This document shows, piece by piece, positions 28,538 to 37,548 of a DNA stretch of 64,000 nt. Numbering within the stretch: the stretch's first letter is position 1; each line of letters begins with the position of its first letter. The notes beneath the pieces were generated by a model. It searched no databases. It was given only the letters and a program-made list of their open reading frames with translations, and was not told the origin of the DNA. The stretch spans positions 806,001-870,000 of the forward strand of contig CP146203.1 of assembly GCA_039995105.1 (NCBI GenBank), in the 5' to 3' direction. The translations under genes and the position numbers were made by a program. This stretch comes from Jonesiaceae bacterium BS-20 (GTDB lineage: Bacteria; Actinomycetota; Actinomycetes; Actinomycetales; Cellulomonadaceae).

Positions 28538-28590
28538 GCCATGAGTTACCGGCCTGGCCGGCTTACGGACGAGTGGGCTCACCGGGTAAA

Positions 28591-28630
28591 CGCGAGGGCC
28601 CAACCGGCAGTTACCGGTTGGGCCCTCGCG
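28591..28630. terminator. Strong bidirectional terminator between VKOR and accE
   Basis: CGCGAGGGCCCAACCGG (28591-28607) pairs perfectly over 17 bp with 28614-28630, with a 6-nt loop. It is followed by an AT-rich tail on the plus side and lies between convergent genes, so it can end both. Confidence 0.85.
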
Positions 28631-28651
28631 TACTGATTTATTTGCCTTAAC

Positions 28652-28894
28652 TTAGAAGTGGGCAGACCAACGCCATTGGTCGGCGCCACGAGCCAGCGGT
28701 TGGGCGTTTAAGCGCCGGGCACGGTTTTGCCATTGGCTTGGGGCCAAAGGCTCCTCGAGTACTTCTTCGGTTCCCGATGCCACAGCGGCTAATCCGGCAA
28801 CAAGCGCGGCTACTTCAATATCGTTGGGCAAACCGCCAACGACTTGAACAGCAGCGCTCGTAGTTGGGTCGAGCGGGGCGTCTTGTGTATTCAC
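28652..28894 (-). CDS. accE: Acyl-CoA carboxylase epsilon subunit
   Basis: Small actinobacterial subunit that strengthens the AccA3-AccD complex. The 80-residue product has the family pattern VVGGLPNDIEVAALVAGLAAVAS, then a short acidic linker and SQWQNRARRLNAQPL with a Trp near the end. It follows accD directly (24 bp) on the same strand and is read from the same transcript. The sequence is too short for motif-level certainty, but gene order and the V-x-G-x-P-xx-E-x-A-A-L pattern agree. Confidence 0.85.
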   Translation of the reverse strand: MNTQDAPLDPTTSAAVQVVGGLPNDIEVAALVAGLAAVASGTEEVLEEPLAPSQWQNRARRLNAQPLARGADQWRWSAHF

Positions 28895-28918
28895 AAAAGT
28901 GTCCTTGTCTACCCGGAT

Positions 28919-30499
28919 CTACAGCGGGATGTTGCCGTGTTTTTTGGCCGGCAAGGAGGCCCGCTTGGTCCGCAGAGCCCGTAGCGCCCGGGTGATCTGG
29001 GCGCGGGTCTCATGCGGCGCAATCACCGCGTCGACGTAGCCGCGCTGGGCAGCGTCCCACGGGTTCACAATGGCTTCCTCGTACTCGGCCGTGAGCTTGG
29101 CGCGCTCGGCCTCGACGTCTCCACCGGCATCGGCAACCGTCTTCAAAGCGTTGCGTTGCAAAATGTTCACGGCGCCGCCGGCGCCCATGACCGCGATCTG
29201 CGCGGTTGGCCACGCAAGGTTAATGTCAGCGCCAAGTTGCTTGGAACCCATGACAATGTACGCGCCGCCGTAGGCCTTGCGAGTAATCAGGGTGACCAGC
29301 GGAACCGTGGCCTCCGCGTACGCAAAGATGAGCTTGGCGCCGCGGCGAATAATGCCGTTCCACTCCTGGTCGGTTCCCGGGAGGAAGCCAGGGACATCAA
29401 CCAGAGTCACGATCGGAATGTTGAACGCGTCGCAGGTGCGCACAAAACGGGCGGCCTTTTCAGCCGCGTTAATGTCGAGGGTGCCCGCCATTGACATGGG
29501 CTGGTTGGCCACAATGCCCACGGACTGGCCCTCAATGTGCCCAAACCCAATGAGTACATTCTTGGCGTACAGAGGAGATACCTCGAGGAACACTCCGTCA
29601 TCGACAACGGATTCAATGACCGTCGCCATGTCATACGGCTGGTTATCTGAATCCGGGATCAGGGTGTCTAGAGCCTGGTCAATCTCGGTGATCTCTAAGT
29701 CCGTCTCGGGGGCAAACGAGGGTGGGTCCGAGAGGTTATTTTGGGGCAGGTAGGAGATCAAAGAGCGCACGTAGTCGATTGCGTCATCCTCGTCGGTGCC
29801 CATGTAGTGCGCCACACCGGAACGTTCGTTGTGAGTGCGTGCTCCACCGAGTTCTTCGAAGCCAACGTCCTCGCCCGTAACGGAGCGAATCACGTCCGGT
29901 CCGGTAATGAACATATTGGAGGTGCCGTCGGCCATGACAATGAAGTCGGTCAGTGCGGGGGAGTACACCGCGCCACCCGCAGACGGGCCAAGAATGAGTG
30001 AGATCTGCGGGATGACCCCCGAGGCGGCAACGTTGCGCCTGAAGATCTCCGCAAACTGGGTCAGGCCGGCCACACCCTCTTGGATACGAGCACCGCCACC
30101 ATCGGAAATACCAATGAGGGGCACGCCCGTGCTGAGGGCCATGTCCATGACCTTGGTGATTTTCTCTCCGTGCACTTCGCCGAGAGACCCACCAAAGGAG
30201 GTGAAGTCCTGGGAGTAGATGCACACCTGGCGGCCGTCGACCGTGCCGTACCCGGTGATGACTCCGTCGCCGGCAATGCGCTTCTTGTCCAGTCCAAAAT
30301 TGGTGGACCGGTGCATGGCAAATGCGTCCAACTCTACAAAGGAGTCCGGGTCCAGCAAGGCTTCAATGCGCTCCCGCGCGGTCTTCTTGTTCCGGGCATG
30401 CTGTTTTTCTCTGGCAGCAGCCTCGTGGTCGTCAACGGCTAGTTGGTAGCGGCCCGCAAGGTCGGCAAGTTTTCCGGCGGTAGTCGATAGATCAGTCAC
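28919..30499 (-). CDS. accD: Acyl-CoA carboxylase beta subunit (carboxyltransferase; propionyl-CoA type)
   Basis: Transfers CO2 from biotin to acetyl- or propionyl-CoA. The crotonase-like core shows [11 protein letters not shown] and [14 protein letters not shown] in the first half and [14 protein letters not shown] and [14 protein letters not shown] in the second. The two oxyanion-hole Gly-Gly/Gly-Ala regions are present. With 526 residues it resembles AccD5-type subunits. GTG 30499 has TACGCT on the minus strand 7 nt upstream (leaderless). Residue-level acyl preference cannot be assigned with confidence here. Confidence 0.92.
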   Translation of the reverse strand: MTDLSTTAGKLADLAGRYQLAVDDHEAAAREKQHARNKKTARERIEALLDPDSFVELDAFAMHRSTNFGLDKKRIAGDGVITGYGTVDGRQVCIYSQDFTSFGGSLGEVHGEKITKVMDMALSTGVPLIGISDGGGARIQEGVAGLTQFAEIFRRNVAASGVIPQISLILGPSAGGAVYSPALTDFIVMADGTSNMFITGPDVIRSVTGEDVGFEELGGARTHNERSGVAHYMGTDEDDAIDYVRSLISYLPQNNLSDPPSFAPETDLEITEIDQALDTLIPDSDNQPYDMATVIESVVDDGVFLEVSPLYAKNVLIGFGHIEGQSVGIVANQPMSMAGTLDINAAEKAARFVRTCDAFNIPIVTLVDVPGFLPGTDQEWNGIIRRGAKLIFAYAEATVPLVTLITRKAYGGAYIVMGSKQLGADINLAWPTAQIAVMGAGGAVNILQRNALKTVADAGGDVEAERAKLTAEYEEAIVNPWDAAQRGYVDAVIAPHETRAQITRALRALRTKRASLPAKKHGNIPL

Positions 30500-30594
30500 A
30501 AGTCTGAGCGTAGTTGGGAATAGCCAACAAATCAGGTAGCGCCATGCACCCTGAAACGACTGTTAGATTGTAAGTTTCCTACAAAACCGCAATT

Positions 30595-31482
30595 ATGAGG
30601 GAAACTAAGGACATGACAAACCAATCCGAACGGCCCACGATGGTTGCAATCGACTTGGATAACGAGTTACTTCAGGCACTCCTGGTCGCGCCGCACGGTC
30701 CGCTCGCCCAGTTGACCGTCCTGGATAGTGTCGAGTCAACCAATACATTTTTGGCGCAGATGTTTGCGGCGACCGATGGGCAGCTTTCGTTGCCCGCCGT
30801 AGTTGTTGCGCGGGATCAGACCGGCGGCAAGGGGCGCTCCGGGCGACAGTGGGTGGCCCCGGCGGGCAGCGCGCTGACAACGTCCTTAATGAGTGCTGCG
30901 GGGCCGCCACTGGCCGTGCGCTCATGGCTCCCGCTGGTTGCTGGGTTGGCGGTTGTGACCGCACTTCGCTCGACGCTGGGCGTAACTGCGGTCACCAAGT
31001 GGCCCAACGACATTTTGGTGCCAACCCAGGAGCCCGACCTGCCGGGCTGGTTACACCTGCGCAAGCTTGGAGGGATCCTAGTCGAGGCGGTGGATCAAGA
31101 GACGGTAATTATTGGACTGGGCCTAAACGTCTCAATGAACCGGGAGCAGCTGCCGGTTGTGACGGCCACTTCGCTTGAGATCATTGGCTGCCAGAATCAG
31201 GACCGGAACATGTTGCTTGCTTCGTTTGCGGCCGCATACATGCAGATCCTGGCTACCTGGCGAGAACATGACTGGGACATCACCGATAGCGGTTTGTTAG
31301 CCGAACTCACCGTGGTCAGTGCCACCATCGGAGCCCATGTGCGAGCAGAGTTGACCGGTGGGCAAAATATTGTCGGAACAGCAGTTGGGTTCGCCGGTGA
31401 TGGTGGCCTTGAGGTACTTGACGAGGATGGCGAGACACATATAATTCGTAGCGGTGATGTCTATCACCTTCGACTACACTAG
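30595..31482 (+). CDS. birA: Biotin-[acetyl-CoA carboxylase] ligase
   Basis: Attaches biotin to the carrier domain of AccA3. The class I type enzyme has DSVESTNTFLAQM, the biotinyl-AMP loop GGKGRSGRQWVAP, TKWPNDIL with the catalytic Lys, and GGILVEAV, then a C-terminal SH3-like domain. There is no N-terminal DNA-binding domain, so it should not act as a repressor. ATG 30595 is the first start; ATG 30613 is an alternative, and neither has a convincing ribosome site. A TTGTA-N7-TACAA dyad lies about 10 bp upstream. The end overlaps the cyclase gene by 29 bp. Confidence 0.9.
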   Translation: MRETKDMTNQSERPTMVAIDLDNELLQALLVAPHGPLAQLTVLDSVESTNTFLAQMFAATDGQLSLPAVVVARDQTGGKGRSGRQWVAPAGSALTTSLMSAAGPPLAVRSWLPLVAGLAVVTALRSTLGVTAVTKWPNDILVPTQEPDLPGWLHLRKLGGILVEAVDQETVIIGLGLNVSMNREQLPVVTATSLEIIGCQNQDRNMLLASFAAAYMQILATWREHDWDITDSGLLAELTVVSATIGAHVRAELTGGQNIVGTAVGFAGDGGLEVLDEDGETHIIRSGDVYHLRLH

Positions 31483-32623
31483 TGAAGTCCCTCAAACTCC
31501 AGCAGAAAATAGTGACGCCTTTATGTCCGAAAATAACCTTGTGCCCACCGGCTCCCAGGATGAATCAGGAAGCGGGTTTAACGCCCACGGTGATGCCCAA
31601 GACCCCCAGCGACTTGATCTAGCTCGTCGCCTAGATGAGTCGTTGCTAGGTGGTCCAGCGATCTATGACGTGGACCAACTTGAAGCGGTAACCGGGGTGA
31701 CGCAGGAACGGATCAGGCAGTTTTGGCAGGTTCTGGGGCTTCCGCTCTCGGACACGGACACCGCTATTTTTACCGAGCAAGACGCGGACATGGTGCGCAA
31801 CTTTTACGCGTTTGCCGATGCCGAGGGCCTCGATGATCGGACGGTCAAGTCGCTTGTCCGCTCGGTTGGCCATACTACCGAGCGGTTGGCACTGTGGCAG
31901 GCGGAGGCGCTTGTTGAGCACATGCTGTTCTCGCACAGACTTGACGATGCCAGTGCACGGTTGCAGGTCTTGGCCCGGATTTCGGATCTGGCGCCATTGT
32001 TTGAGCAGCAGTTGTTGCACTCTTGGCGGCGGCAGACGGCAGCACTTGCTGGCCGCTGGTCGGTTGAGTTCTCCGGGGTACGCACCGCGGATGAAACAGG
32101 CCAAGGCTTGTTGCCACTTCCGCGTGCGGTTGGGTTTGCGGATATTGTTTCATTCACTTCACAGACTGCAAAGATGCGGTCTTCGGAGTTATCGGATTTC
32201 GTTTCTGAGTTTGAAACGGCCGCCCGCGACGTCATTACCGAGGCCGGAGGGCGCGTGGTGAAGACCATCGGAGACGCCGTGTTATACATTGCCGATGACG
32301 TATATACGGGGGCAAAGGTAGCTCTTGGCCTCTCCCAAGCCGGGCGTGATGACCAAGAAAACCTGCCGCAGGTCCGCGTATCGCTGGTCTGGGGGCGAGT
32401 ACTGTCGCGATTTGGTGATGTATTTGGTAGCTCGGTCAACCTAGCGGCGCGGCTCTCGGATGAGGCTGAGCCAGGCTCGGTCCTATTGGACCCGGCTACC
32501 GCAGCCTTGCTCGCAGGCGACCATCGGTTTGCCCTGACGGCACAAACCGAGCGCGAGATCCAAGGATTAGGGACCATCGCCCCGGTTCGTCTGCAGCGCG
32601 CCTACACGCCGGGCACAATCTAA
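31454..32623 (+). CDS. Class III adenylate cyclase with Rv1264-like N-terminal regulatory domain
   Basis: Soluble enzyme making cAMP. Residues ~55-200 form a helical regulatory domain like the autoinhibitory, pH-sensing half of mycobacterial Rv1264. The catalytic half has GFADIVSFTS (metal D230), GGRVVKTIGDAVLYIA (K270, second metal D274) and FGDVFGSSVNLAARL with the specificity Asp and transition-state Asn and Arg. All residues needed for ATP cyclisation are present. The start is uncertain: GTG 31454, ATG 31457 or ATG 31523; the first two lie inside birA and imply coupled translation. No signal peptide or membrane span. Confidence 0.85.
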   Translation: MMSITFDYTSEVPQTPAENSDAFMSENNLVPTGSQDESGSGFNAHGDAQDPQRLDLARRLDESLLGGPAIYDVDQLEAVTGVTQERIRQFWQVLGLPLSDTDTAIFTEQDADMVRNFYAFADAEGLDDRTVKSLVRSVGHTTERLALWQAEALVEHMLFSHRLDDASARLQVLARISDLAPLFEQQLLHSWRRQTAALAGRWSVEFSGVRTADETGQGLLPLPRAVGFADIVSFTSQTAKMRSSELSDFVSEFETAARDVITEAGGRVVKTIGDAVLYIADDVYTGAKVALGLSQAGRDDQENLPQVRVSLVWGRVLSRFGDVFGSSVNLAARLSDEAEPGSVLLDPATAALLAGDHRFALTAQTEREIQGLGTIAPVRLQRAYTPGTI

Positions 32624-32635
32624 GCAGTTGTGCTG

Positions 32636-32656
32636 AACGCAAACCAGATTTGCGTT
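32636..32656. terminator. Short hairpin between convergent cyclase and SRAP genes
   Basis: AACGCAAA (32636-32643) pairs perfectly with TTTGCGTT (32649-32656) across a 5-nt loop. It fits in the 31-bp gap between the two convergent stops and slightly enters the SRAP stop region. Confidence 0.5.
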
Positions 32657-33473
32657 ACAGAAGCGCACCTTGGGTGGGGTACGTGGTCTGATCTGGAATG
32701 ATCAGGGACGGATCATTATTGGCAACCGAATTTACCGCCGTGGAAACCGCTACCTGGGTCGTGGCGACCGGTTCGACAAGTAACAAGTCCTGTACTTGGG
32801 CTCCCGTCAACTGCGGGTCTAACCACCGATCAAAGTGATCGGGCGTCAAGAATACCGGCCGCCGGTCATGGACCTCGCCTAAAGCGCCGCTGGCAGCCGC
32901 GGTAATGATGGTTGCGGTGACCAGCCACGGCCGGTCCCCGGACTGTTCGGGATCCGGGGCGGGCCGCCAAAACTCATACAACCCGGCAAAGGCAAAGAGG
33001 CCGCCGTCAGCTGGCGAAATGAAAAATGGGGTCTTGCGGCCACCGGGACTGGTTGGTGCCTGCCACTCGTAGTATCCATCGGCAACAACGATGCAACGGC
33101 GCTGGTTAAAAGCAGCCTTAAAGGACGGTTTCTGTGCCAGAGTTTCTTGGCGCGCGTTGATCATGCGCACCCCAACGCTTGGGTCTTTGGCCCAACTGGG
33201 AACCAAACCCCAGCGCGCTACCTGGACCTGACGCACAATTTGGGGCTCCGCAAGGTGCGGGATTTCCCCGGCTACGGTCACCAGTGACTCGGCCTGCTGA
33301 GCGGTTGTGGGGCGGTCCACCACAATCGAAATGTTGGTGGTTGGCGCAATATTGTAAGAAGCAGGAAGCGCCAGTGCCTCAGCCTGAAACAAGACGTCTT
33401 GGAAGTACCCTGCCCGCGCAAAGGCATCGGCAAGGTCTTGCGCCTGCCGGAAAGAAGCGTATCTGCCACACAT
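32655..33473 (-). CDS. SOS response-associated peptidase (SRAP/HMCES, YedK-like)
   Basis: Protects abasic sites in single-stranded DNA by forming a thiazolidine link through the N-terminal Cys after Met removal. The start must therefore be ATG 33473, giving MCGRYAS, not the longer open frame from 33509. TATATT on the minus strand is exactly 6 nt ahead (leaderless), with TTGGCT 18 bp further upstream as a plausible -35. Conserved motifs ARWGLVPSWAKD, INARQET, CIVVADGYYEWQ and DRRPVFLTPD with the catalytic His region are present. Length is 272 residues. No LexA-type box was seen. Confidence 0.92.
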   Translation of the reverse strand: MCGRYASFRQAQDLADAFARAGYFQDVLFQAEALALPASYNIAPTTNISIVVDRPTTAQQAESLVTVAGEIPHLAEPQIVRQVQVARWGLVPSWAKDPSVGVRMINARQETLAQKPSFKAAFNQRRCIVVADGYYEWQAPTSPGGRKTPFFISPADGGLFAFAGLYEFWRPAPDPEQSGDRPWLVTATIITAAASGALGEVHDRRPVFLTPDHFDRWLDPQLTGAQVQDLLLVEPVATTQVAVSTAVNSVANNDPSLIIPDQTTYPTQGALL

Positions 33474-33556
33474 AAGTTCAATATAGAACCCCGGGTCTAA
33501 CCAAGCCAAGTCGGGTTTTTAAGTCCACTGAAAGATTCCTGATTAGGATTCTGGAT

Positions 33557-34126
33557 ATGACGGCAACTACACCCCAAAGCGCCACCGGATGGGCCCGCTT
33601 CCTTGGGATAACGCTGCGGCCCTGGTCCGGACACTCCCCGTTTTCCTTGCTCCTGCGCGGCGGCATACAAACAGCCATTGCGGTTGGGCTGATCTATCTT
33701 GCTATGACCATGGACCGCGACGAGGCTGCCCTGGACCCGGCCGTGCGCTCAATTTTGGTTCCCGTGATTCTGATCGCGATCATTACGGTTGGCTACCTGT
33801 TGCTTACGGGTGTCAGCAGCTTGGTCGTGGGTGTATTGGACTTTGGGCCGCGTAGGACTTTTACGGGTCAGGTGGTTAGTGATCGGGAACGCAAGCTTGG
33901 TGATTTTTTACCCTTGTTTGTCCAACGCATGATCTGGAACCGAGGCAGCGGCATTGATAAACGCAAGACGCGCTGGGAGGTGGTCCTGCGGACCGATACG
34001 GGGGAGCGCGCATTTACGGTCCGCAAGTTTGCGACTCGTAGACTTCTGCAATCGGGAGCCTACGTAACGGTCCAAGCGACCCCGGTCGCACATTACATTG
34101 ACAAGGTCCAGACCCACCAACAGTAG
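33557..34126 (+). CDS. Small membrane protein of unknown function
   Basis: I do not recognise a family. The 189-residue protein has two clear membrane spans (about 38-52 and 68-90) after a 30-residue cytoplasmic head. A basic/polar C-terminal domain of ~90 residues then follows with strand-like segments (RKLGDFLPLFVQ, KTRWEVVLRTDTGERAFTVRKF). The shape suggests a membrane-tethered beta domain facing the cytoplasm. ATG 33557 has TAGGAT 7 nt upstream (leaderless). It is divergent from the SRAP gene and convergent with the large regulator, ending 4 bp before that gene's stop. Confidence 0.7.
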   Translation: MTATTPQSATGWARFLGITLRPWSGHSPFSLLLRGGIQTAIAVGLIYLAMTMDRDEAALDPAVRSILVPVILIAIITVGYLLLTGVSSLVVGVLDFGPRRTFTGQVVSDRERKLGDFLPLFVQRMIWNRGSGIDKRKTRWEVVLRTDTGERAFTVRKFATRRLLQSGAYVTVQATPVAHYIDKVQTHQQ

Positions 34127-34129
34127 GAG

Positions 34130-37100
34130 TTAGTCCTCGAGCTCGCGGAGCACTTCTTGGGCGCGGCTGTGAGCGACCTCGGCTTGGCGCGGCGAGCCCA
34201 AGGCGTACAGTGCCTGAGTCAAACCATCATGGGCGGCAAGATCGAACTCGTCGAGGGCCAAGATGGAACGGAACAGGTCGCATGCGCGCGAGGGCTCGCT
34301 CATTGCGGCGAGGTTTTGGGCGACATCGAGGTACACCATTTGGGCTTCTTCACGTACCGGCTCCGCCCACAGGGCAGCAAATTCGTCGCTGAAGGCCTCG
34401 CCGGCGTAGAGCCGTACCGCGGCGGCCAACTCATCGTGACTCAATTGGCTTAACCCACGGTGGGCAAGGTCCAAAAAGGCAATCACATCGATGTCGAGTC
34501 GGTGCTGGTTGAGGCCAACATACTCGCCGTCAAACGTTACAAAGTACTGCAGGTCGAGCAGTTTGTCGGGGTCCAACGCACGCCGCACAGTTGTTAAAGC
34601 GACCGCAAATCGATTGGCGAGCAAATCATGGGAGACCCCCGGCCACAGGTGGTCCAGGAGCTGGGAACGGCTAATTGGAACACCGCGCCCAGAGACCAGT
34701 ATTTTCAGTAGGGTTCGGGCCCGTTTTGATGTCCACCTGACCGTGCCTTGCGGATTGACCACCTCAAATCTGCCCAAAACGCGGATGACCGGTTGGGTGA
34801 TCTGCGGGGTATTTGTTGTGGTCGTGCGAGGAGTCACCATGGGCACGCCCAGCGCGTCCAAAATGAGCTTGCTTTGGCGGGCAATCTTGGGCCAACCCAT
34901 TTGGGAACTGGCCACGAGCGCCTCGGAAGCTAGCCCAACGGCCAATTGGACCTCTTGGTGGCTACCACCCGCGTATTCCGCAGCCAGTTCGGTTTGAATC
35001 TGAGCCAACCACACTTGGGCACCAATTCGGGCACATGACTCTTGGGCGTCGTGGAGGTGTTTCATGCCCTGTTCACGGTCTCCGAGGGTAAGTGCGATGA
35101 GGCCGAGGGGACGGTCAACGGTGCCCCAACAGACCACGCCGTTACCAATGGGGACCAGGCGTCCGCTGTACGGCAAAAGGTGCTCGACCAGGCTAAGCAT
35201 GAGTGGCTCGTCGCCAATTGCCACTGCCACCTCGGCCAAGATTGCCAGGGTCGCTAGCCAATTGCGATCGCGGCGGATCTGATCGATGGGGCCAATATTT
35301 GCGACCAACCCTGCGGCCGCGGCGATCCTGCCGGTCTTGGTCCAGTGCCAGGCCAAGGCGGCGGTCCAGACCGCGTCGTCTGGAAAAGCCTGGAACGATT
35401 GGCGCAGCACCGGTTCGATCGGGTCAAGCTCGCCTTTGATCCAACTCAACACACTAAACTGTGCGCCCCAAACGATCATCGCATCGGGATCATTCTCGGC
35501 TTGGGCCCGAACAAGTGCATGCTCAAGGTTTTGCGAAGCGGCTTCGACGTCACCGTCAAGAATTGCTCGCAGGCACCGAAACCAGGAACTGTGCCGGTTA
35601 TCTTGCAGCTCGGTGAACCGCGCGGCCAAGGGTGAGTTAGCGGTCAGTTCACGGTCGATGCTCGGGATATCGCCCTGCTCAACCAACGCACCAAGTAGTA
35701 GGAACCAGGCGGCCCCCGCTAGTTCGTGGTCGCTGGTGTCCTGGGCGATTGCCAAGGCTCGCTGGGATGAGGTGAGCCGGTGAAACAAGGTATCGGGAGA
35801 AAGGTCAGCGGAGCACTGGGCTACTAACGCGTATCCCAGTGCGGATCCGGTTTCATCTTGCCGGGCCCAGATCAACGCCTGCCGTGCGGTTTGACTGGCA
35901 AGGTGGGGCGCCACCGAAACTTGCGCCAGTGTCAAAGAAGAAAGCACCCGTGATCTGTCCTGAGCCGTCAGTGCGACTTCCTCGTCCAAGATCTGCATGC
36001 AACGATCCGCAATGATGCGTGGCAGCTCGCCCGAGTAGTCAACACCAAATCTGGGCCCTAACGCGGCCTTGACCCGTACCGCCGGAGTCTTGCTAAGGGA
36101 GGATAGTTCCCAGGCTAGTTGGGATGCGGCAAGTGCACCTTCTCTGTCGCCCAGGTTCCACCTTGCAGAAGTTAACAGGTTATAGAGCGAGGCTTGTTCG
36201 ACCAAGAGATCGCTATGGTCATCGGGAATGACGGCCAATGCAAGCGTGCATAGTTGGGCAGCGTCTTCAAAGGCAAATTGAACCAGCGTTTGCTCGGCGG
36301 CGACTAGGCAAGCCCGAACAGCCTCGGTGGTGAACTGTGGCCCAGCCTGAATGAGATGGCGTGCAAATGGAACGCCGTGCTGGTGGTGGGATGCAAAAAA
36401 CTTTGCCGCATTGGCGTGCAGGCGACGTATCTGCTCAACATCGGTGCTAGCAAGAATTGCATCTTGAATAATTTGGTGTGTGAACCGGGTAGGGGAGTGG
36501 CTCGATCGCGGGACCTCGACAAGCCGCATGGACCCGGCCTCTTGGAGTGCATGCAACACAACCTGGGTGTCTATTTGTAGCAGTGCGGCGACGGTCGTCG
36601 GTGGGCTCTGCTCCAAAACCGCCGCCGCTGCGAGGACCTCTAAAACGCACGGTGACAACCGTGCGAGCCGGGAATGCAACAAATTGATTAAGGGCTCGCT
36701 TGCGGAGATTGGATCAAGCTCATTGGTCAGGGCGGGCCCGTGCGCGATGTGTTCAAGATGCAGGGGCAGGCCCCCACTTGCGGCAAAGACCTGTTCGAGA
36801 TGGGGACCGGCCCAATCACCGAGATATTGCGCGGTCTCGGCAACAGTAAATCCGGTAAGCGGAACTTCGGCCTCGAACGACTTAGCCAATTTTTCGGAAC
36901 TCTTGCGGGCGGTGCCAATAATGGTGACCTTGGCGTCGCACAGCGCATAACTGACGTAACTCAGCAGAGTCTGGGAAGACGGATCTAACGCATGCAGATC
37001 TTCCAAAACCAAAACCAGTCCCTGCTGCTCACTGGCTTGACGCAGGATCGTGACTACGGCATCGAAAAGCTCAAAACTGGAATCCGGTAACGGATCATCG

Positions 37101-37414
37101 AGGACCAACTCAGTCAGGTCAACCGCGCGTGGTTGACCTACCAAATCCCGAATAATTTGGGTCCATGGCCAGTATGTGGGGCTGTGCGCGGTGGTCCAAC
37201 ACCTCGCGGTCAGAACCTGCAAGCCTTGATCACGCGCATACTGAGCCAGTTCGAAGGCCAACCGCGATTTCCCGACCCCGGCAGGTCCGGTAATAAGACG
37301 GGTGGCGGCCGCATTGCGGGGCAAAAAACGCAGGGTGCTTTGCAAATCTTGGAACTGAGAAGCGCGGCCAATAAACATATTTGGGGCAGGGATAGGCCGT
37401 TGTCGGTTCGACAT
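34130..37414 (-). CDS. Giant AAA-TPR-SARP transcriptional regulator
   Basis: A 1094-residue regulator. It begins with an AAA ATPase module (GRASQFQDLQ, Walker A GPAGVGKS near residue 46, Walker B LVLVLEDLHALD), continues with about 500 residues of TPR-like helical repeats, and ends with an OmpR-type winged helix (starting about 875, RVLGRFEVVNPQGTVRW) plus a bacterial transcriptional activator domain. In AfsR-like proteins the DNA-binding part comes first; here it is last. I start at ATG 37414 with AAAAGGGG just ahead; GTG 37429 is an alternative. Targets and the signal sensed are unknown. Confidence 0.8.
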   Translation of the reverse strand: MSNRQRPIPAPNMFIGRASQFQDLQSTLRFLPRNAAATRLITGPAGVGKSRLAFELAQYARDQGLQVLTARCWTTAHSPTYWPWTQIIRDLVGQPRAVDLTELVLDDPLPDSSFELFDAVVTILRQASEQQGLVLVLEDLHALDPSSQTLLSYVSYALCDAKVTIIGTARKSSEKLAKSFEAEVPLTGFTVAETAQYLGDWAGPHLEQVFAASGGLPLHLEHIAHGPALTNELDPISASEPLINLLHSRLARLSPCVLEVLAAAAVLEQSPPTTVAALLQIDTQVVLHALQEAGSMRLVEVPRSSHSPTRFTHQIIQDAILASTDVEQIRRLHANAAKFFASHHQHGVPFARHLIQAGPQFTTEAVRACLVAAEQTLVQFAFEDAAQLCTLALAVIPDDHSDLLVEQASLYNLLTSARWNLGDREGALAASQLAWELSSLSKTPAVRVKAALGPRFGVDYSGELPRIIADRCMQILDEEVALTAQDRSRVLSSLTLAQVSVAPHLASQTARQALIWARQDETGSALGYALVAQCSADLSPDTLFHRLTSSQRALAIAQDTSDHELAGAAWFLLLGALVEQGDIPSIDRELTANSPLAARFTELQDNRHSSWFRCLRAILDGDVEAASQNLEHALVRAQAENDPDAMIVWGAQFSVLSWIKGELDPIEPVLRQSFQAFPDDAVWTAALAWHWTKTGRIAAAAGLVANIGPIDQIRRDRNWLATLAILAEVAVAIGDEPLMLSLVEHLLPYSGRLVPIGNGVVCWGTVDRPLGLIALTLGDREQGMKHLHDAQESCARIGAQVWLAQIQTELAAEYAGGSHQEVQLAVGLASEALVASSQMGWPKIARQSKLILDALGVPMVTPRTTTTNTPQITQPVIRVLGRFEVVNPQGTVRWTSKRARTLLKILVSGRGVPISRSQLLDHLWPGVSHDLLANRFAVALTTVRRALDPDKLLDLQYFVTFDGEYVGLNQHRLDIDVIAFLDLAHRGLSQLSHDELAAAVRLYAGEAFSDEFAALWAEPVREEAQMVYLDVAQNLAAMSEPSRACDLFRSILALDEFDLAAHDGLTQALYALGSPRQAEVAHSRAQEVLRELED

Positions 37415-37548
37415 AATCCCCCTTTTCACCCAGATCGATCGTGTAGCGTAATACCCGGTTAGTTTGGACTATAACCTCTATCACACTCGCGATGTGAGTG
37501 GGGCGCGCAGTATCCGAACTATGGGAAGCAATCGCCCATTGTTCGCAC

